From the NCBI RefSeq assembly GCF_009911265.1, contig NZ_QXXA01000013.1, positions 57,933-121,932 on the forward strand: 64,000 nucleotides of DNA, in the 5' to 3' direction. The first letter of the stretch is position 1. Each line of letters opens with the position of its first letter. The stretch is from Senegalia massiliensis. GTDB lineage: Bacteria; Bacillota; Clostridia; Tissierellales; SIT17. This document shows positions 26,263-35,587 of this stretch, piece after piece. The translations under genes were made by a program, and so were the position numbers. The notes beneath the pieces are model-generated. The model was not told the origin of the DNA. It saw only the letters and a program-made list of their open reading frames with translations, and ran no database searches.

Positions 26263-29200
26263 CTATTCTTTATCCTCTATTGTTCCTTTTATATCATAAT
26301 TTTCTAATTTTATATTTTTTAAATCTTCTAAGTCAAAACTTTCTAAATCATCAATACCATCAATATCTAACACAACATCCGTTTCAGAAGTAGTTTCTTT
26401 TTGTTCCTCATTATCAAATTCATTTTCTATAACTGAAGTATTATAACTTTCATTTCCAGACAAAGTATCATTATTACTTAAATTATCAAAATCATTGATA
26501 GTCTGTTCTTTTTGAGAACTAATACTGATATCAGATAAATCATCATCAATGTTTAATACTTGATCCTTATCTACTTTAAGTTTTGTTGTATTAATTTCTT
26601 CAGTATAACCTCTTTCAAGTTTACCATCTTCATCTTTTTCATCTTCAATTACTTTCTCAATATTAGACTGATCTTCTTTAATTTTATAATCTTCTTCATT
26701 GTTATTATTATGTCCTGACTCATGACTTTCTTCTTGGCTTTTGTACTCATTGTCTTGTTCATTATTCATTATATCATTTTGTTCCTCAAAATTCACTCCT
26801 GTTTTTTTGTTTTTATTTGTTTCTTCAAATTCCATTGAGTCAATATCTTCTTCATCAAAACTAATTTCTACTTCTTCATTTAATTCCTGTGATTTATTAG
26901 CTTCTTCTTCACTATAATTATTAACCTTATCGTTTGCCTTATCGTTTATAGATTCAGTATTATCATCTGGTTTGATTTTTATTATAGGGTTGTATTTTTC
27001 AAATTCAAAATTATTAAATTTAGGCTTATTATTTATTTTCATAAAATCAGTAATTCCTTTACCTATCTTAGTTCTTCCTTTACTATCAGTATAACTATAA
27101 AGAGCCTGTTTAAAGGTTAAATCATTAATCTCTTGTTCACTAACATTCTTTTTTTCTTGAATTGTACCTCTTCTCGTCTCTGTATATTTAGGATTATCAG
27201 AAAATATTGAACTTGATGAAGTACCTGTTTGCATTTCAAAGTCCGTATATGTGCTAAAATATTCTGACCAATATTTTCTATCTTCTAAATTTGATTTTGG
27301 AAGAAGTATTTTTGTATCAGTGTTAGTGAATATAGTTTCTCTAAATTCATCAGATATTTCTCTTAATTGAGCCATGTTTTGTATTGCAATAGTAACTGCA
27401 CACTTATACTTTCTGGCAAATGTAAAGAATACTTTTGTATTATCATTAATATAAAAAGGAAATTCATCAATTATAGTATGGAAAGGTCTCTCTGGATTTT
27501 CATCTTCAGAAAATCTACTTAAAACAACATTTTGAATAGAGAGTATAAAGAATAATGCGAATGCTTTACCAAGCCTTTCTCCTAATTCATTTTGTCTTGT
27601 TGCGATTGCTAAACATTCTCCTTCTTCTATTACCTTATGTAAATCTATACTATTTTCTCTATCACAAAGTATATAATCAACTTCTTCACGTGTTATAAAG
27701 TTATCCAACTGATTTATAATTCCAGTTATGCTTTCTTCTGTTTTTTTCCTTTGACTTCCTATACTAGTTCCTCTAATTATCTTTCCATTATTGTCCACAG
27801 GAGGAGGATAAAAACAAGTTTGAAAGTAACTTATTACACTTCCCCATTTTTTTCTTTTCACTTCGTCTTCTTTCATGGTTTCTACATATGGAATAACACT
27901 ATCAAAATCATTAAGACAATCTAATACATCTCTTAATGTAGGGTCAAGTTCATTATTCATGATAGGATATATCTCTTTTAAAAGTATAACTAAATTTCTA
28001 ACTGCCCTTATACTTGCATTTGTGAAAAAAGGATTTGATTTACTACTTCCTTGTGCATTATCCATACTTACTAATATAGAAGAAATTATATCTCCTACCT
28101 TATCAGCTCTGCCACCCTTTAATGGATTAAATTTAGCTATACCACCTTTCTTAATTTCTGCCAAAGTCGGATCAATTTTATGTACCTTTACCCCAAATTC
28201 ATTAGCTATTTTTATAGTATCAGAAGGTAAACCACCATCTGGTGCAATAACTGCCATTCCTAAATCTTTATATATGATCTTATCAGATCCTTTTTTATTA
28301 ACAATAATCTCATACCTTTGTTCACCTTTTAAGTTAGGAAGATCTATAACTATCTTTTCTTCCTTATCAGTATCGTCACCTGTTGAATCTTCTAATATTA
28401 TACTTATATCCTTGAACCTATCTCCAAGTTTAATATCTCTATTAGTATCTTCTTTTTCAAACTGAGTCTTTCCTGCTGCTATTTCTAATCCTCTCTCAAA
28501 GATTTTTGTATTAATAATATATTTCATATCTCCTTCTAAAGTATCCAGTTCTACTTTTTTTCCTTGAGTTACATTTTTATATATTAATTCATCTTTATCT
28601 CTTACACCTATAATGAATTTATCTAATTTTTTTATGTACATTTCTCTTTTATCTTGTTTAGGTTGAATTAATTCCATTGAAAAATTATTATTTAACCAAT
28701 GATTACTTACAGGCTTAGTTAAATAAGCTAAACCTTCTTCTAGACTTTCAAATGCTAACTTCTTTAATTCTTCTCTTAAGTATGCCTTTTTCTTGAATAG
28801 TTGCTCTAAGACAGGTTTAATATACGTTGCAGTTTTTCCCGACCCTGTACCTCCTTGTAGAAAGGTATGTTCAAATGTTTTTTTCTCTGGCACAATACAT
28901 TCTTCGCCTGTTTCAATATCCTCACATATTTTAATATCAATTGTGGTATCATCAATTTTGTATACTGTTGGTAATAATAAATTTACTTCTAACTCTCTTA
29001 TACTTTTTTTCATTTTATCTTCTTTAAGCATCTCAACTATTAAAGTAAACATTGGTATTATAGCTACAAGAGGAAATATAAATGTTATAAGCTTAATATT
29101 ACCTACTAATAAACTAGATGGTATAACTTCTATATTATCTATAGCTGTAAGCCAACTGACAAAACCTGTGTTTGCTATTTGAATTATATAGCCTACTGTT

Positions 29201-29517
29201 GAAATTGATGTTAAAAGGATAGTAAATATGAATAATTGAATTCTTCTAGAAGGTTTTTTGAAAAAATCTCCTGCTAATGTTATAAAAAATAATAACATAG
29301 GGAGTGCTATTATAATAGCATAATTTGTAGAGCTAATAACATGACTTATTATTGGTAAATCATTTGTTATAGTATTATAGATTAATTTTATTATATATCC
29401 ATTTATGATAATGCTAAATAAATACCCTATAGCTGCAATGATATCAATTGGTTTACCGTTAAATAGGTCTACTAATACTTGTATCTTACTTTTTAGTTTT
29501 ATTCTTATGTAATTAAT
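26263..29517 (-). CDS. virD4: VirD4/TraG-type coupling protein, likely non-ATG start
   Basis: The first ATG (29298) gives 1011 residues but has no ribosome site. The frame stays open to 29517 and adds 73 residues including another membrane segment (IIAAIGYLFSIIINGYIIKLIY), so I place the start at an ATT at 29517, 9 bases after AAGGGG. Numbering from the ATG, Walker A QGGTGSGKTATYIKP is at 148-162 and Walker B HTIIDEFPFY is near 600. The four-helix membrane part precedes it. The C-terminal 230 residues are acidic and repetitive, possibly a substrate docking tail. Coupling proteins bring the relaxase-DNA complex to the VirB4 channel. Confidence 0.85.
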   Translation of the reverse strand: MNYIRIKLKSKIQVLVDLFNGKPIDIIAAIGYLFSIIINGYIIKLIYNTITNDLPIISHVISSTNYAIIIALPMLLFFITLAGDFFKKPSRRIQLFIFTILLTSISTVGYIIQIANTGFVSWLTAIDNIEVIPSSLLVGNIKLITFIFPLVAIIPMFTLIVEMLKEDKMKKSIRELEVNLLLPTVYKIDDTTIDIKICEDIETGEECIVPEKKTFEHTFLQGGTGSGKTATYIKPVLEQLFKKKAYLREELKKLAFESLEEGLAYLTKPVSNHWLNNNFSMELIQPKQDKREMYIKKLDKFIIGVRDKDELIYKNVTQGKKVELDTLEGDMKYIINTKIFERGLEIAAGKTQFEKEDTNRDIKLGDRFKDISIILEDSTGDDTDKEEKIVIDLPNLKGEQRYEIIVNKKGSDKIIYKDLGMAVIAPDGGLPSDTIKIANEFGVKVHKIDPTLAEIKKGGIAKFNPLKGGRADKVGDIISSILVSMDNAQGSSKSNPFFTNASIRAVRNLVILLKEIYPIMNNELDPTLRDVLDCLNDFDSVIPYVETMKEDEVKRKKWGSVISYFQTCFYPPPVDNNGKIIRGTSIGSQRKKTEESITGIINQLDNFITREEVDYILCDRENSIDLHKVIEEGECLAIATRQNELGERLGKAFALFFILSIQNVVLSRFSEDENPERPFHTIIDEFPFYINDNTKVFFTFARKYKCAVTIAIQNMAQLREISDEFRETIFTNTDTKILLPKSNLEDRKYWSEYFSTYTDFEMQTGTSSSSIFSDNPKYTETRRGTIQEKKNVSEQEINDLTFKQALYSYTDSKGRTKIGKGITDFMKINNKPKFNNFEFEKYNPIIKIKPDDNTESINDKANDKVNNYSEEEANKSQELNEEVEISFDEEDIDSMEFEETNKNKKTGVNFEEQNDIMNNEQDNEYKSQEESHESGHNNNNEEDYKIKEDQSNIEKVIEDEKDEDGKLERGYTEEINTTKLKVDKDQVLNIDDDLSDISISSQKEQTINDFDNLSNNDTLSGNESYNTSVIENEFDNEEQKETTSETDVVLDIDGIDDLESFDLEDLKNIKLENYDIKGTIEDKE

Positions 29518-29683
29518 TTATTTCAACCCCTTTTTTAAATTTTTGATGTATTACTATTAACTTATCTAACTTTTGACTAAGAAATATACTATTCTCGCTT
29601 AGTCCTTCATTAATATAAGTTTTTTCCAATTTTTTTCTCAGATTAGATATATCATATTGCAATTGCTTATATCCTATTTCCAT
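29513..29683 (-). CDS. Spo0E-like aspartyl-phosphate phosphatase
   Basis: 56 residues, ATG at 29683 preceded by AGGAGG that overlaps the previous stop codon. The sequence LRKKLEKTYINEGLSENSIF followed by LSQKLDKLI matches the Spo0E family, including the SQxLD motif and two-helix length. Known members dephosphorylate Spo0A~P and delay sporulation. Here it is embedded in the coupling-protein operon, with its stop overlapping the VirD4 start region. This suggests the element can influence the host sporulation decision when transfer genes are on. Confidence 0.8.
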   Translation of the reverse strand: MEIGYKQLQYDISNLRKKLEKTYINEGLSENSIFLSQKLDKLIVIHQKFKKGVEIN

Positions 29684-29692
29684 TTTATCCTC

Positions 29693-30082
29693 CTATCTTT
29701 TTAATTCGACTTTTATTATATTAGAATAATTAAACTCAATACCATTACAGAACTTACCTCTCAAATCATGATTTTTTCTTATTATAAATTTTTCATTACT
29801 ATTCTGTATTAATACCTTTTTTTCACTTTCTGTTAAGTTTAATTTTTCAATTTGTTCTAAATAATACGAGTTAATAAAAAACTCACTAACTCTTTCATTG
29901 AATTTAATAGAAGTATTTAAATCTATATTCTTTTCATTTTTTATATAATAATCTTGATTATTTTTATAAACTTCATATACTTCTATTTTTTTATTCAGAT
30001 TAATATCTTCTTTTAATGAATAAACTTTTACTGTGTCATTATTTTTTATATCTAATAAGTTATATATAACATCATTATTAAT
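29693..30082 (-). CDS. Hypothetical protein apparently starting at ATT
   Basis: A 129-residue frame that ends in a TAG at 29693 overlapping the Spo0E ribosome site. No ATG, GTG or TTG is in frame between the upstream stops (just before 30095) and late in the gene. The codon 8 bases after GGGGAGGAG is ATT (30082). The product begins INNDVIYNLLDIKNNDTVK, is rich in Asn, Lys and Glu, and contains FNERVSEFFINSYYLEQIEK. No membrane segment or known motif is seen. A consensus promoter lies directly upstream, so it is the first gene of the VirD4 operon. Confidence 0.65.
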   Translation of the reverse strand: MNNDVIYNLLDIKNNDTVKVYSLKEDINLNKKIEVYEVYKNNQDYYIKNEKNIDLNTSIKFNERVSEFFINSYYLEQIEKLNLTESEKKVLIQNSNEKFIIRKNHDLRGKFCNGIEFNYSNIIKVELKR

Positions 30083-30113
30083 GTTTAATTCTCCTCCCCT
30101 ATATTCTTTTTAT

Positions 30114-30160
30114 CACAATAGATATATTGTTATTATAGCACTAAATTAATCTATTATCAA
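30114..30160 (-). promoter_or_regulatory. Promoter of the VirD4 operon with shared operator
   Basis: On the minus strand: -35 TTGATA (30155-30160), 17-bp spacer, -10 TATAAT (30132-30137). Immediately downstream, across the expected transcription start, lies the operator palindrome CACAATAGATATATTGT (30114-30130, plus strand). Confidence 0.7.
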
Positions 30161-30227
30161 TTAGATATATGTCTGTTAAATACTATGCTAAATACTAAAT
30201 ATATATATTTATTCCTCTGTATAATTA

Positions 30228-30290
30228 AATAAAGTAAAAAGAAGGATTTAGTCTTGATAACAACTGAATCTTTCTTTTTACTTTATTTTT
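30228..30290. terminator. Long hairpin, terminator
   Basis: Arms AAAGTAAAAAGAAGGATT and AATCTTTCTTTTTACTTT pair over 18 bp with one wobble and a 20-nt loop, then TTTTTTT on the plus strand. It could also end leftward transcripts. The stretch 30291-30578 shows no gene. Confidence 0.7.
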
Positions 30291-30578
30291 TTGCTTTTTT
30301 GAATAGTATTTGATTGGTACTTACTAAGTTGTATATTTCCGTATTAAAAATCTTATATTTTAGCTATCAGAACGATTTATATGTCAAATCTAAAGTGACC
30401 CATTCTTATATATCTTGTTACGCACTTTATTTGGCATTATATGTAAATATACCTTTCTACATAATACAGTTTTACTAATTATACTAATACCATATTCTCA
30501 TGCTTTATATATCATTATCATTTGTTAAACTTCTATTTATATACCTCAATCATAATAATAACTTTCAATCATATTACA

Positions 30579-30616
30579 AAAAAATAGATAAACATACAAT
30601 GATGTTTACCTATTTT
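30579..30616 (-). terminator. Terminator of the 82-residue gene
   Basis: On the minus strand, AAAATAGGTAAACAT pairs with ATGTTTATCTATTTT around a 6-nt loop, followed by TTTTG. It lies 30 bp past the stop of the gene at 30646-30894. Confidence 0.8.
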
Positions 30617-30645
30617 CATCCCATATATTAATTTTAAAAACTAAT

Positions 30646-30894
30646 TTAGTTACTAATAAGTTTGTTTAACAATGTAGAGTTACTTTTAGAAGATAATATT
30701 TCATTAAACTTAGCATTGGAAGATAATATACCATCTTCACATAATTCACTAATAGTATCTTCGACTTCAGCTTGATCTACTTGATTACACTCACCATAGA
30801 ACACTAATCCTTCATTTTCTTCAAAAACAAATAGTACTCCATCTTTTATACTGTACTTATAACAAGTAGCACATTGACTCTCTTTTATGTCCAT
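30646..30894 (-). CDS. Small cysteine-containing protein, unknown
   Basis: 82 residues, ATG after AGGAGG. Four cysteines: SQCATCYKYS (8 and 11), GECNQVD and SELCEDG. A strand-turn-strand (GVLFVFEENEGLVFYG) follows the CxxC. The C-terminus is helical and Ser/Asn-rich. It is a lone gene with its own terminator, flanked by non-coding DNA on both sides. Family not recognised. Confidence 0.55.
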   Translation of the reverse strand: MDIKESQCATCYKYSIKDGVLFVFEENEGLVFYGECNQVDQAEVEDTISELCEDGILSSNAKFNEILSSKSNSTLLNKLISN

Positions 30895-32007
30895 AACATA
30901 TACCTCCTAGCACTATTAAATTTGGAAGGTATAAAACGCTGTAAATTTATAAAAGCTAGATGAACCTATGTAATAAGCTATAAGCATATATGGAATGTCA
31001 TATATATTATATCATATAATGCCGAAATAAATAGAATAATAAAAATCAATATAGCTTTTAGCTTGAAATATGTATCAATAAATTAGTTTTAAAGCATACG
31101 TTCCTTCCAATTGCAATGAGTCTTTAAGCACAATTATTATATAAATCAAATAAAGACTTGTCAAAAGAGAAATTCGTCTTATTTTGAATATTTTTGTCGA
31201 ATTATATATAAGCATGTAAAATATTTCAAATTATTATTCTTTGTATATATTTAATCAATTCCTAAAATTAGCTATTTACATATAGAATTTGTATTTTTAA
31301 AAAGTAATATAAGTATGTATATATTTTGTCGAATTATATCGAAAACTTTTTATCGTTAATTATAAAACAATCAGTTTTTATAACATTTAGGACTACCTCA
31401 CTATATAAGCTTTTCTACTACATTTAAATAATTTCTGTAAAAAATATACATAAAAAGTTCATAAGCCGAAATATAAGAATGGCTTACTTATAATTTGACT
31501 TATGAACGTACGAAAACTCTTGATTTACAAATTGCGTTTATAAAAATAACACATCCAATTATAGACAATCATGAACTAATTATATGCTCATATTGCTATT
31601 TGGAATATAATTAAGTGTTATAACTATTATTACTAGTAACGAAGATTTAATTTATAATATTATCTAGTTTTCTCTATATATTACTTCTTTATGCAATACT
31701 CTTAATTAATATTTAGCATTAATTAAGATATTTCTACAAGTAGCTTATGTACTAGATTAAACGAAGTTATTATATAATCATTATGTAATCATTATGTAAC
31801 TTATTATATAGTGATTAAATATAGTAAACATAGATAAATAGACCTTAATTTATATATAATCATTATATATTAAATACGTAACTTATATATATAATATTAT
31901 GTAATCTATATATAATATATTCCTTTAACCTAGTTATTATCAATGTTACACAGTCTCTTTTAATAAAATAATATATGTCACCATTAGGCAAGTTTAATAA
32001 TTCACGT
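30895..32007. other. AT-rich non-coding region with short repeats
   Basis: About 1.1 kb without a supported gene on either strand. It contains two TTTGTCGAATTATAT copies (around 31190 and 31326) and a tandem 11-bp repeat TAATCATTATG (31775-31796). A related TAATCATTATA lies around 31857 and several ATATATAAT runs near 31850-31920. The TAATCATTATG motif recurs before nurA (36721-36736). It may be regulatory DNA for the end-processing operon or an origin; no DnaA-box cluster was seen. Confidence 0.4.
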
Positions 32008-32036
32008 TTGACAAATAGGGAATTTTTTTATATAAT
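32008..32036 (+). promoter_or_regulatory. Consensus promoter of the Mre11-Rad50 operon
   Basis: TTGACA (32008-32013), 17-bp spacer, TATAAT (32031-32036), a perfect housekeeping promoter. AAAGGAGG precedes the first ATG at 32072. Confidence 0.82.
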
Positions 32037-32071
32037 TTATATATACTAAAATATAGAAAAGGAGGAAACAT

Positions 32072-33316
32072 ATGAGTTTTAAGTTTAGTTTAGTTGGTGA
32101 TATGCACCAAAGGAAGAATGCTCCTGCTAATCGACTAGATGATTTCTACTTAACTTTAAAAAATAAAATAAGAGAGATAGTAGATGTTAGTTATTCAAAT
32201 AATGTTGATGCAATCATTCAAACAGGAGATTTTTTTGATAATCCTATGCCATCAATGGCGGTTACAAATGAAGTAATAAAATTGTGGCTAAATGGAGTTG
32301 ATATATCTGATGTGATCTATCAACCATACAAAGAATTTACTAAAATGTCTGCATATCAAAGAGAATATGAAGAACTAACAAATGAAATCATAAATATATA
32401 TGATGAATCAAATCAACAGAATAATCCAGAAAGTAAAGAAAAAAGATTATATAAAGATATAGAGTTATTAATTAAAGACAAAAAGAAACAAAAAAATATT
32501 ATTACTAGTGATATTAATAATATAAAGCCAAAATTAGAAAAAAAGATTAAGAAGGTTATTCCAATTCTTTTAGTTGGGGGTAATCATGAACTATATGGTA
32601 ATAGTATAAATACCCTTAATAGAACTATGTTAGGTTTCCTAGTCAATCTAGGTATTTTAAAATTAGTTTCTAAAAAGAATCCTCATCTGATAAAAAAGAA
32701 TAATTTAACTTGTGCTATAACAGGAACATCATATCATAACGATATAGACTCAAGAGGATATGAGAGTGATTATATAATAGATAAGAAATTAGGAGATAGA
32801 CATATTCATTTGATACATGGTATGTTACATAACAAAGACATGGGAAAAATCATAAGACATACTACTATAGACCAGATAACAGATACTTTAGCTGACTTTA
32901 CTTATACAGGTCATGAGCATAATGGTTTCCCTCTTACTCAAGTTGATGGAAAGTATTTTTATAATTCTGGTGCAATCCCAAGACTTAATATTAGTGAAAT
33001 AGAAAGAAAACCTAAAATTGGTATCTTAAATATGACTAAAGGTGATATTAGCCTTGAAGAACATTATCTAAAATCAGCAAGAAATGGAAAAGACGTTTTA
33101 GACATTTCCAAAAAGTTAAAGGATAAGCACAAGGAAGAAGAATTTGCAGAGTACAGAAAGGCAGTTAGAAATGTAGGTAAAATAGAAGGATATAACGTAA
33201 TGGAGATCATTAACTCTATATCTTCTAATAAAAATATCAAACCTAAAGTAAGAGATAAAGCTTTGGAAATGGTTTCAAATGCTATACAAAAGTTAGAAAA
33301 TAATCAAGAAAGGTAA
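32072..33316 (+). CDS. Mre11/SbcD-like metallophosphoesterase nuclease
   Basis: 414 residues. All calcineurin-type phosphoesterase motifs are visible: GDMH (9-12), GDFFD (52-56), GNHE (170-173), LIHGMLH (247-253) and GHEHNG (280-285). Mre11/SbcD enzymes use two metal ions to cut DNA ends with Rad50/SbcC, whose halves are encoded two and four genes downstream. GDFFD and GNHE are about 117 residues apart, much more than usual. The insertion (about 65-165) is charged and helical and may be a coiled-coil arm. The C-terminal part (about 345-414) is helical, where Mre11 binds Rad50. Confidence 0.88.
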   Translation: MSFKFSLVGDMHQRKNAPANRLDDFYLTLKNKIREIVDVSYSNNVDAIIQTGDFFDNPMPSMAVTNEVIKLWLNGVDISDVIYQPYKEFTKMSAYQREYEELTNEIINIYDESNQQNNPESKEKRLYKDIELLIKDKKKQKNIITSDINNIKPKLEKKIKKVIPILLVGGNHELYGNSINTLNRTMLGFLVNLGILKLVSKKNPHLIKKNNLTCAITGTSYHNDIDSRGYESDYIIDKKLGDRHIHLIHGMLHNKDMGKIIRHTTIDQITDTLADFTYTGHEHNGFPLTQVDGKYFYNSGAIPRLNISEIERKPKIGILNMTKGDISLEEHYLKSARNGKDVLDISKKLKDKHKEEEFAEYRKAVRNVGKIEGYNVMEIINSISSNKNIKPKVRDKALEMVSNAIQKLENNQER

Positions 33317-33405
33317 CTCGTTCTTTAATCTAATAAAAATGGGGTTATGTATAGGTAGTATTAAAGGTTTAAAAGAAGAAAGAATTAAGAAAAGGGGAGT
33401 TAAGT

Positions 33406-33723
33406 TTGAGTGTATTAGGAAAATCAGTTAAAGATAAAACAAAAGTAGTTAAATTAAGTTCTAACAATATTCTAAACTTTATTTTAATCATAGCTATTTT
33501 ATTGATGTTTCTATCAAAACTAGGAGTAATAGGAAAGGTAAGTGAAGGCTTAATATATATCTATATCGGAATCATGATACTAATAATTTTAACTAGTATA
33601 TATGCCATACGATATATGATTGCTACAGAGATTGATAAGATGTTGAAACTTAAAAATAGCATTGAACATAACTTATTTATTTTAGGTATTACATTTGCAT
33701 TTCTATTTGGTTACCACATCTAA
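33406..33723 (+). CDS. Small three-helix membrane protein within the Mre11-Rad50 operon
   Basis: 105 residues from a TTG start 7-8 bases after GGGGAG. Three hydrophobic segments: ILNFILIIAILLMFLSKLGV (about 24-43), EGLIYIYIGIMILIILTSIY (46-66) and LFILGITFAFLFGYHI (90-105). A lysine-rich start and a charged loop (EIDKMLKLKNSIEH) face the cytoplasm. It lies between the Mre11 and Rad50 genes and is probably co-transcribed. It may tether the complex to the membrane (inference); no family is recognised. Confidence 0.55.
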   Translation: MSVLGKSVKDKTKVVKLSSNNILNFILIIAILLMFLSKLGVIGKVSEGLIYIYIGIMILIILTSIYAIRYMIATEIDKMLKLKNSIEHNLFILGITFAFLFGYHI

Positions 33724-33764
33724 ATATTAAATAGATGATTTAAGTACGAAAGGAGGAATTAAAT

Positions 33765-35579
33765 TTGAGTGATGTACAGGATATTAATTTACTTGAACTT
33801 ATAGAAGAAACAACAAAAGAATATGGAAAAAATAATAAATTTAAATATGGAATAGCTGAAAATTTTGAATGTCACAAATATACACATATTGAGTTCTCTG
33901 ATTGCATGACTACCTTTGTAGGTGAATCAAGTAATGGTAAATCATCATTTATGAGAATGTTAGATTGGGTGCAATACAATTCCCTTCGTGGTGATAAGCA
34001 TATTACAACAGGAGAAAGAGAATGTAGAGGTATAATTGGTACAATTAATGGCTTTGAAGTAAAAAGAGAGATTACACCTTCTCATAATAGATATTACATT
34101 ACACATAAAAGTTGGGAACAAGAATTTATATTAGAAGGTTTTGGGGTTAATGTGCCTTTGGAAGTATCTGCTGTATTAGGGGCATTTAAAGTTAAGATTG
34201 ATGATAAGAAGAATAACGATTTGAAAATCAATTATATGGAGCAAGGATCTGGATGGTTTTTAACATCCGACCAATATACTTCTACTACTAAAGCAAAGGC
34301 AGTTTCTTTATTATATGGAGTCCATTTTTTGGACCAATCTATAAAAGATACTAAAGTTGAATTAAATAAAGTAAATAAGAATATATCTGGAAATGAAGAA
34401 GAAATTGAATCATTAAAGTTGAAATTAAAGCAATATGACTACCTTGATGATTTAAAAGCACGAATAGATAAGGTACAAGCACTATATGATAGACAAGTTA
34501 AATTAAAAACTCTCTCAGAGAAAGTAAAAGAATTGAATACTAAATATATAAAAGTATGTTATGAGTACAATAAATCAGTTAAGCTGCTAGAACAAATTAA
34601 TATTAATAATATAGATGGTGCTAGTAATTTAATTAAGGATATTGCTATTAAATTGAATAAGGCTAATAATTTGGTTAGGTTAGATAAGGGGTACTCTCAC
34701 TCTACTAAAGAAATAAATAACGCCGATAGAGTTATAAATGAAGGCTTAAAATTAGATGATATAGATGAATTAATAAATAACATTTCACAATCTACTAATA
34801 ATCTCAAAATACTTATTAAACTAAATGAGGACTATGTAGTTACAAATAGAAACATAAAAACAGAAAACGATATACTTAAAATTGAAGATAATAATAATAA
34901 AGCTAATACATTATTAAATAATGCTACAGAAAAATTTAATTTAATTGCTAATACTATTCCATTGATAAATAAATACACAAACACAAAGAAAAAAATAGGA
35001 AATGCTAATTTAGTAATTAAGTATAGTCCCCTGGTATCTAAGTTAGATGGCAATATAGAAAAAGCTAACAGTTTGATATATAAACTCAACAACCTAAATA
35101 GTGTAACTCAACCTTATAAGGTGGTTGATGCTCAACTTGATAAGATAAGACGAATTTTAGATGAATCTAAAGATATAAACAAATTGTCTAAAAGATATAA
35201 AGATGCTACAAGAGATTTAAATAAAGCCAACACACTAATACCACTTAAAAACGAATACAATACTATAAAAGCTAAAATAGAGAATACAAAGCCATTTATC
35301 CAACAAGAAGATAAGCTAAATAGAATAGACGATTCTATAAGTAAAATTAACAATCTATTTAGGGTTTATGAAGGTGTATTTAGCCTTAAAAAAGAAATAA
35401 TGAATAAGAATAAACTAATTGATGAAGAAGATGTAACTATTAAAGAAAAGCTAAATGATCTAAATAATAGTATTTGTAAATATGAAGAAATCATTAAGCA
35501 AATTGGAGTATGTCCTTTATGCAGAAGTGAAATTAATGATAATGTTGTAGACCATTTAATAGTTGAACTAAATAAATAA
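33765..35579 (+). CDS. Rad50/SbcC-like ATPase, N-terminal half ending in a zinc-hook motif
   Basis: 604 residues from a TTG start with AAAGGAGG upstream. Walker A GESSNGKS is at 53-60 in a Rad50-type ABC head (HIEFSDCMTTFVGESSNG, then ITTGERECRGIIGTINGFEV). From about residue 190 it is a long coiled coil with repeated NNxxNKANxL-like units. It ends with GVCPLCRSEIND, a CxxC zinc-hook motif at 583-586, 18 residues before the stop. In normal Rad50 the chain continues through a second coil to Walker B; here that half is encoded separately. ATP sites would form only between this protein and the later one. Confidence 0.85.
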   Translation: MSDVQDINLLELIEETTKEYGKNNKFKYGIAENFECHKYTHIEFSDCMTTFVGESSNGKSSFMRMLDWVQYNSLRGDKHITTGERECRGIIGTINGFEVKREITPSHNRYYITHKSWEQEFILEGFGVNVPLEVSAVLGAFKVKIDDKKNNDLKINYMEQGSGWFLTSDQYTSTTKAKAVSLLYGVHFLDQSIKDTKVELNKVNKNISGNEEEIESLKLKLKQYDYLDDLKARIDKVQALYDRQVKLKTLSEKVKELNTKYIKVCYEYNKSVKLLEQININNIDGASNLIKDIAIKLNKANNLVRLDKGYSHSTKEINNADRVINEGLKLDDIDELINNISQSTNNLKILIKLNEDYVVTNRNIKTENDILKIEDNNNKANTLLNNATEKFNLIANTIPLINKYTNTKKKIGNANLVIKYSPLVSKLDGNIEKANSLIYKLNNLNSVTQPYKVVDAQLDKIRRILDESKDINKLSKRYKDATRDLNKANTLIPLKNEYNTIKAKIENTKPFIQQEDKLNRIDDSISKINNLFRVYEGVFSLKKEIMNKNKLIDEEDVTIKEKLNDLNNSICKYEEIIKQIGVCPLCRSEINDNVVDHLIVELNK

Positions 35580-35587
35580 ATTAGGGA

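Noticed and set aside
27875..28465. Plus-strand frame of 196 codons
   Set aside because: Antisense to VirD4 with no promoter or ribosome site.
30895..32007. CRISPR array or phage attachment site
   Set aside because: Repeats are short (11-15 bp) and irregular with no uniform spacers; no active integrase or tRNA is adjacent.
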